Shown: positions 61,574-64,000 of the stretch, piece by piece
Layout: every line of letters begins with the position of its first letter
How positions within the stretch are numbered: the stretch's first letter is position 1
Source of the DNA: Elusimicrobia bacterium RIFCSPLOWO2_02_FULL_39_32
GTDB taxonomy: Bacteria > Elusimicrobiota > Elusimicrobia > 2-02-FULL-39-32
Assembly (NCBI GenBank): GCA_001800135.1
Contig: MGUU01000005.1
Location: 1 to 64,000, forward strand
DNA: 64,000 bases
Reading direction: 5' to 3'
Program-made: the position numbers and the translations under genes
The notes under the pieces: model-generated
What the model was told of the DNA's origin: nothing
What the model saw: only the letters and a program-made list of their open reading frames with translations
Databases searched by the model: none

Positions 61574-63475
61574 TTATAATTTTTTCCTTAGCATGGGTAA
61601 AATTGGTTTTTCATCCTCAATCGTAATAGAAGTTTCTAAAAGATGTTTCAAAAATTCCTCTTTATTTTCTAAGGGACTAAAAAGATCTTCAATTTGGTTA
61701 TCTTCTTTTTTTATTATAGCAACTAAATATCCCCAGCGTAAAGGATAGGCTCCCAAGAGATTTTTTGGTATCCGAACTTGCAAAAATGTGTTGTCCAAAA
61801 AAGTTAAACCAATTTTATCTGTGGAAGAAAAACTATTCCCAACCAAAAGTTTAGAATTCATTCTTCCATTTTCTTTTTCCAGAACTAAAACATATTCCCA
61901 GCCCTCTTGGGGTTCTACTCTGGCATTGATTCCATTCAGCAAAGAGACAGATCCCGCTCCCTCTCGATGGTTAATATCCACATAAATATGCACTCGCGCC
62001 TCTTCCAAAAGTTCCTTTTTTCTAAAAAAGAGAGTTAAGAGAAGTTCCTCCTCTTGATTTTTGCTAAGTTCTACGGAAAAACCTTTTAATAAAGATTCGG
62101 TCTGGTCTCTTAAATCTGACCAACGAATGGAATCATTGTCAGTTTCAGTTTTTAACCAAAAAGAGGATGGAACGCTCTCTTGATTTTGGTTTGTAATTGG
62201 CGCTTTGGCAGAAAGTTCTTCTAAAACAGTTGGGACAGGAACCGATAAATGCTTATAAATGTTGGCTACAGTGGCTCTAAAAAGAAGCCTTTTTTCTATC
62301 TGTTTTCTCGCAATCTCTTTGCCATAAATTTTTTTAAGCTCCCCTTTTTTGCCAAACCACTCAAAAAATTCACTGCTCAGAGCTTCCTGGAACTCTTGGG
62401 ACGCGCTCTCTAATTTTTTTAAATCAGCAGAACCGGAATTTCTGTATTTTTGTATCTCTTCTTTAGCTTGGCATAAAGTTTCCCAAGCTCTATTTTTTTC
62501 AGGCTCGCCCACCCAGTTTAAAAGACCAGGGTCTAAAGAACCCACACCTTTAATCCAGTCCCAGGAATAGGGCCAAATCTGAAGAGAATTAAAACGTTTT
62601 TTAGGATAAAATTTAAATAGAGCTGAGCCATGAACCACTTCCACATTCTTAATAGAAGAAAGTTCTTTTTCCAATTCATTCAGGAAATCTTCCAGACTCA
62701 AAGGCGAGCGCTGTTCATCAAAAACAAGAATTCGTCCTGTTTTAGGCTGGTTAGTTGAAGATAGTTCCTTAAATATTTTTTTAATGGCTGCTTTTGTTAA
62801 ACCAGGATCGCTTTTTTCATAGTATAAATTGGAAAGCGGATCTGCCCTCCAAATAGAAAATGGCTGCTCTGTATTTTCATCTAAAATTAATCCAACTCCC
62901 GCGCCCCATTCTTCTAAAGGGAACCCTGCTACAGTCCAAGAAAATTTTTCCTTTTGTAAAAGGTCGGCAATTTCTAAAATTAACGAGCCTCCGCCGGGCA
63001 CAAAACCTTTAGGAAACTCTTTCCAAAACTCCTTAAACTTCATTTTTCCCTGCACTACCGGCTCCACGATATCTTCTTCCCAATGCATGTCGCAAGAGGG
63101 AAGAACCGCTTCTTTAGAAAAAAAATTTTTGCATAAACTCATGCTATATATTAGAGGAAGCGGGGGATCTCCATCCAATTTTAAAACAGGCTCTATTTTC
63201 TTAGACTCTTTTAATCGTAAAAGAAGATCGCGGTGTGGTTCTAAACGGCCAAGTTCTTTAGCGGAAAAAGCAAGGGTGAGTTTTAGATGAGAAAATTTCC
63301 CTAAAGATTTTAACCAAACAGGGTTTTCCAGCTTTTGAGATGAGGGGAGGATCAAGATCGCTACTCTGGATTTTTCATCCAGTCTTTCTTCTTTAGCAAA
63401 AACAGATTTTGGCAGTAAACTAAAAATTACAAAAAAAAGCAGCGCGCTTATTTGAATAAAAAATATCTTTTTCAT
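61574..63475 (-). CDS. Exported protein, possibly GH57/polysaccharide-deacetylase-like
   Basis: 633 residues with a clear signal peptide (FFIQISALLFFVIFSLLPKS, cut after VFA). The first half is weakly like a (beta/alpha)7 hydrolase: KLTLAFSAKELGRLEPHRDL, SCDMHWEEDIVEP and FPKGFVPGGGSLILEIADLL recall GH57-type proteins, but I cannot point to a certain nucleophile. The last ~150 residues form a beta-sandwich (YVDINHREGAGSVSLLNGIN, WEYVLVLEKENGRMNSKLLV) like the C-terminal module found after GH57 and glucodextranase domains. A role on envelope polysaccharide is inference. Next to degP, 5 bases apart. Confidence 0.6.
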   Translation of the reverse strand: MKKIFFIQISALLFFVIFSLLPKSVFAKEERLDEKSRVAILILPSSQKLENPVWLKSLGKFSHLKLTLAFSAKELGRLEPHRDLLLRLKESKKIEPVLKLDGDPPLPLIYSMSLCKNFFSKEAVLPSCDMHWEEDIVEPVVQGKMKFKEFWKEFPKGFVPGGGSLILEIADLLQKEKFSWTVAGFPLEEWGAGVGLILDENTEQPFSIWRADPLSNLYYEKSDPGLTKAAIKKIFKELSSTNQPKTGRILVFDEQRSPLSLEDFLNELEKELSSIKNVEVVHGSALFKFYPKKRFNSLQIWPYSWDWIKGVGSLDPGLLNWVGEPEKNRAWETLCQAKEEIQKYRNSGSADLKKLESASQEFQEALSSEFFEWFGKKGELKKIYGKEIARKQIEKRLLFRATVANIYKHLSVPVPTVLEELSAKAPITNQNQESVPSSFWLKTETDNDSIRWSDLRDQTESLLKGFSVELSKNQEEELLLTLFFRKKELLEEARVHIYVDINHREGAGSVSLLNGINARVEPQEGWEYVLVLEKENGRMNSKLLVGNSFSSTDKIGLTFLDNTFLQVRIPKNLLGAYPLRWGYLVAIIKKEDNQIEDLFSPLENKEEFLKHLLETSITIEDEKPILPMLRKKL

Positions 63476-63540
63476 TTTTTAATTCTTAATTCTATATATA
63501 CTAAAATCCTGACACTTAAACTCCCTGCTTTTTAAGACTA

Positions 63541-64000
63541 TTACCCAAAATTAAGTTTTAAATGTTTCTTAAGAGAGACCCTGGCTCGAAATAACAGAGC
63601 TTCCACAGAGGATACTGTGCATTCCATACGTTCTGCAATTTCCTGCATGGGACAATCTTCAAAATAGGCTAAAATAATAGCCAGCCTTTGGCGCAAAGGG
63701 AGCAGGCTTAAAGCTTTTTTAATTTGATCTTCCCGCTCGTTTCTTTCCAAAATCTCTTCTGGACGCTCTTTTTTTGGACCCGGAGGATCCTCCTGTTCCA
63801 AAAAATCCGACAAAGAAAAAAAACTTAAAAAATGGTTTCTCCTAGAAATATTAATGGCCAGATTTCTTGCGATGCGGTAAAGATAAGTGGAAAATTTAGC
63901 TTCGATCCTATAGCGGGGCAAAGATTTATAAACTTGGAGGAACAACTGCTGGGCCGCGTCTTCTGCGGTTTCTTTATTGCCTAAAAAACGAAAGAAAAAA
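63541..64000 (-). CDS. ECF-type RNA polymerase sigma factor, 5' end cut by window edge
   Basis: The frame continues to the window edge: 18 further codons upstream of the TTG at 63,945 read FLGNKETAEDAAQQ, the end of sigma region 2.1-2.2, so the true start is outside. Visible parts: region 2.3-2.4 (FSTYLYRIARNLAINISRR) and region 4 with its HTH (MQEIAERMECTVSSVEALLF plus RARVSLKKHL). A Pro/Glu-rich linker joins them. An anti-sigma factor would be expected downstream but the next gene is the exported 633-aa protein, which may be one of its targets or simply unrelated. Confidence 0.92.
   Translation of the reverse strand, partial: FFFRFLGNKETAEDAAQQLFLQVYKSLPRYRIEAKFSTYLYRIARNLAINISRRNHFLSFFSLSDFLEQEDPPGPKKERPEEILERNEREDQIKKALSLLPLRQRLAIILAYFEDCPMQEIAERMECTVSSVEALLFRARVSLKKHLKLNFG

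Overview
The window looks like a chromosomal contig of an uncultured, AT-rich, Gram-negative bacterium, most plausibly Omnitrophota (OP3) or a relative in the PVC/Omnitrophota range. The reasons are one giant reading frame of about 9,920 codons (46% of the window), a squalene HpnCDE set, an H+-pumping pyrophosphatase, an outer-membrane beta-barrel-like protein and a DegP protease. The taxonomic call is inference; no rRNA or universal marker set is present.

Layout. (1) 1-4681: the integrase end of a small integrated element. It holds several short hypothetical genes (the first cut by the window edge), a candidate ~105-nt RNA with its own promoter and terminator, a primase/AAA+-like ATPase, an excisionase-type HTH protein and a tyrosine integrase whose 3' end runs into a tRNA-Leu(UAA) gene. 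A convergent tRNA-Leu(CAA) follows, and both tRNAs share a very long bidirectional terminator. (2) 5034-19979, minus strand: one tightly packed run nadK-recN-ior-argA-ilvD-sua5-hpnC-hpnD-hpnE-panC-nadB, joining NAD(P), pantothenate, branched-chain amino acid, squalene and tRNA-modification functions. (3) 20052-23530, plus strand: an outer-membrane protein, then mtnB-mtnD-pepA. (4) 23757-53525, plus strand: the giant gene, a mosaic of enzyme-like domains (EreA/ChaN-like, GT9-like, DUF89-like, HEXXH protease-like, SelO-like twice, methyltransferase-like twice, APH kinase), HTH domains and repeated membrane modules. (5) 53543-54136: a BrnT/BrnA-type toxin-antitoxin pair. (6) 54150-64000, minus strand: hppA, livF-livG-livM, a REC-GGDEF protein, degP, a large periplasmic protein and an ECF sigma factor cut by the window edge.

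The most unusual observation is inside the giant gene. Two distant places carry, on the opposite strand, homologous pairs of tiny membrane-protein genes with the same layout: stop codon, one base, ATG, with a strong Shine-Dalgarno in the end of the first gene. A third place carries an antisense DUF2283 gene with its own ribosome binding site. At the second pair, comparison with an earlier paralogous module of the giant protein shows about 320 extra bases, close to the cassette size. This suggests that small minus-strand gene cassettes were inserted into a giant reading frame that stayed open across them.
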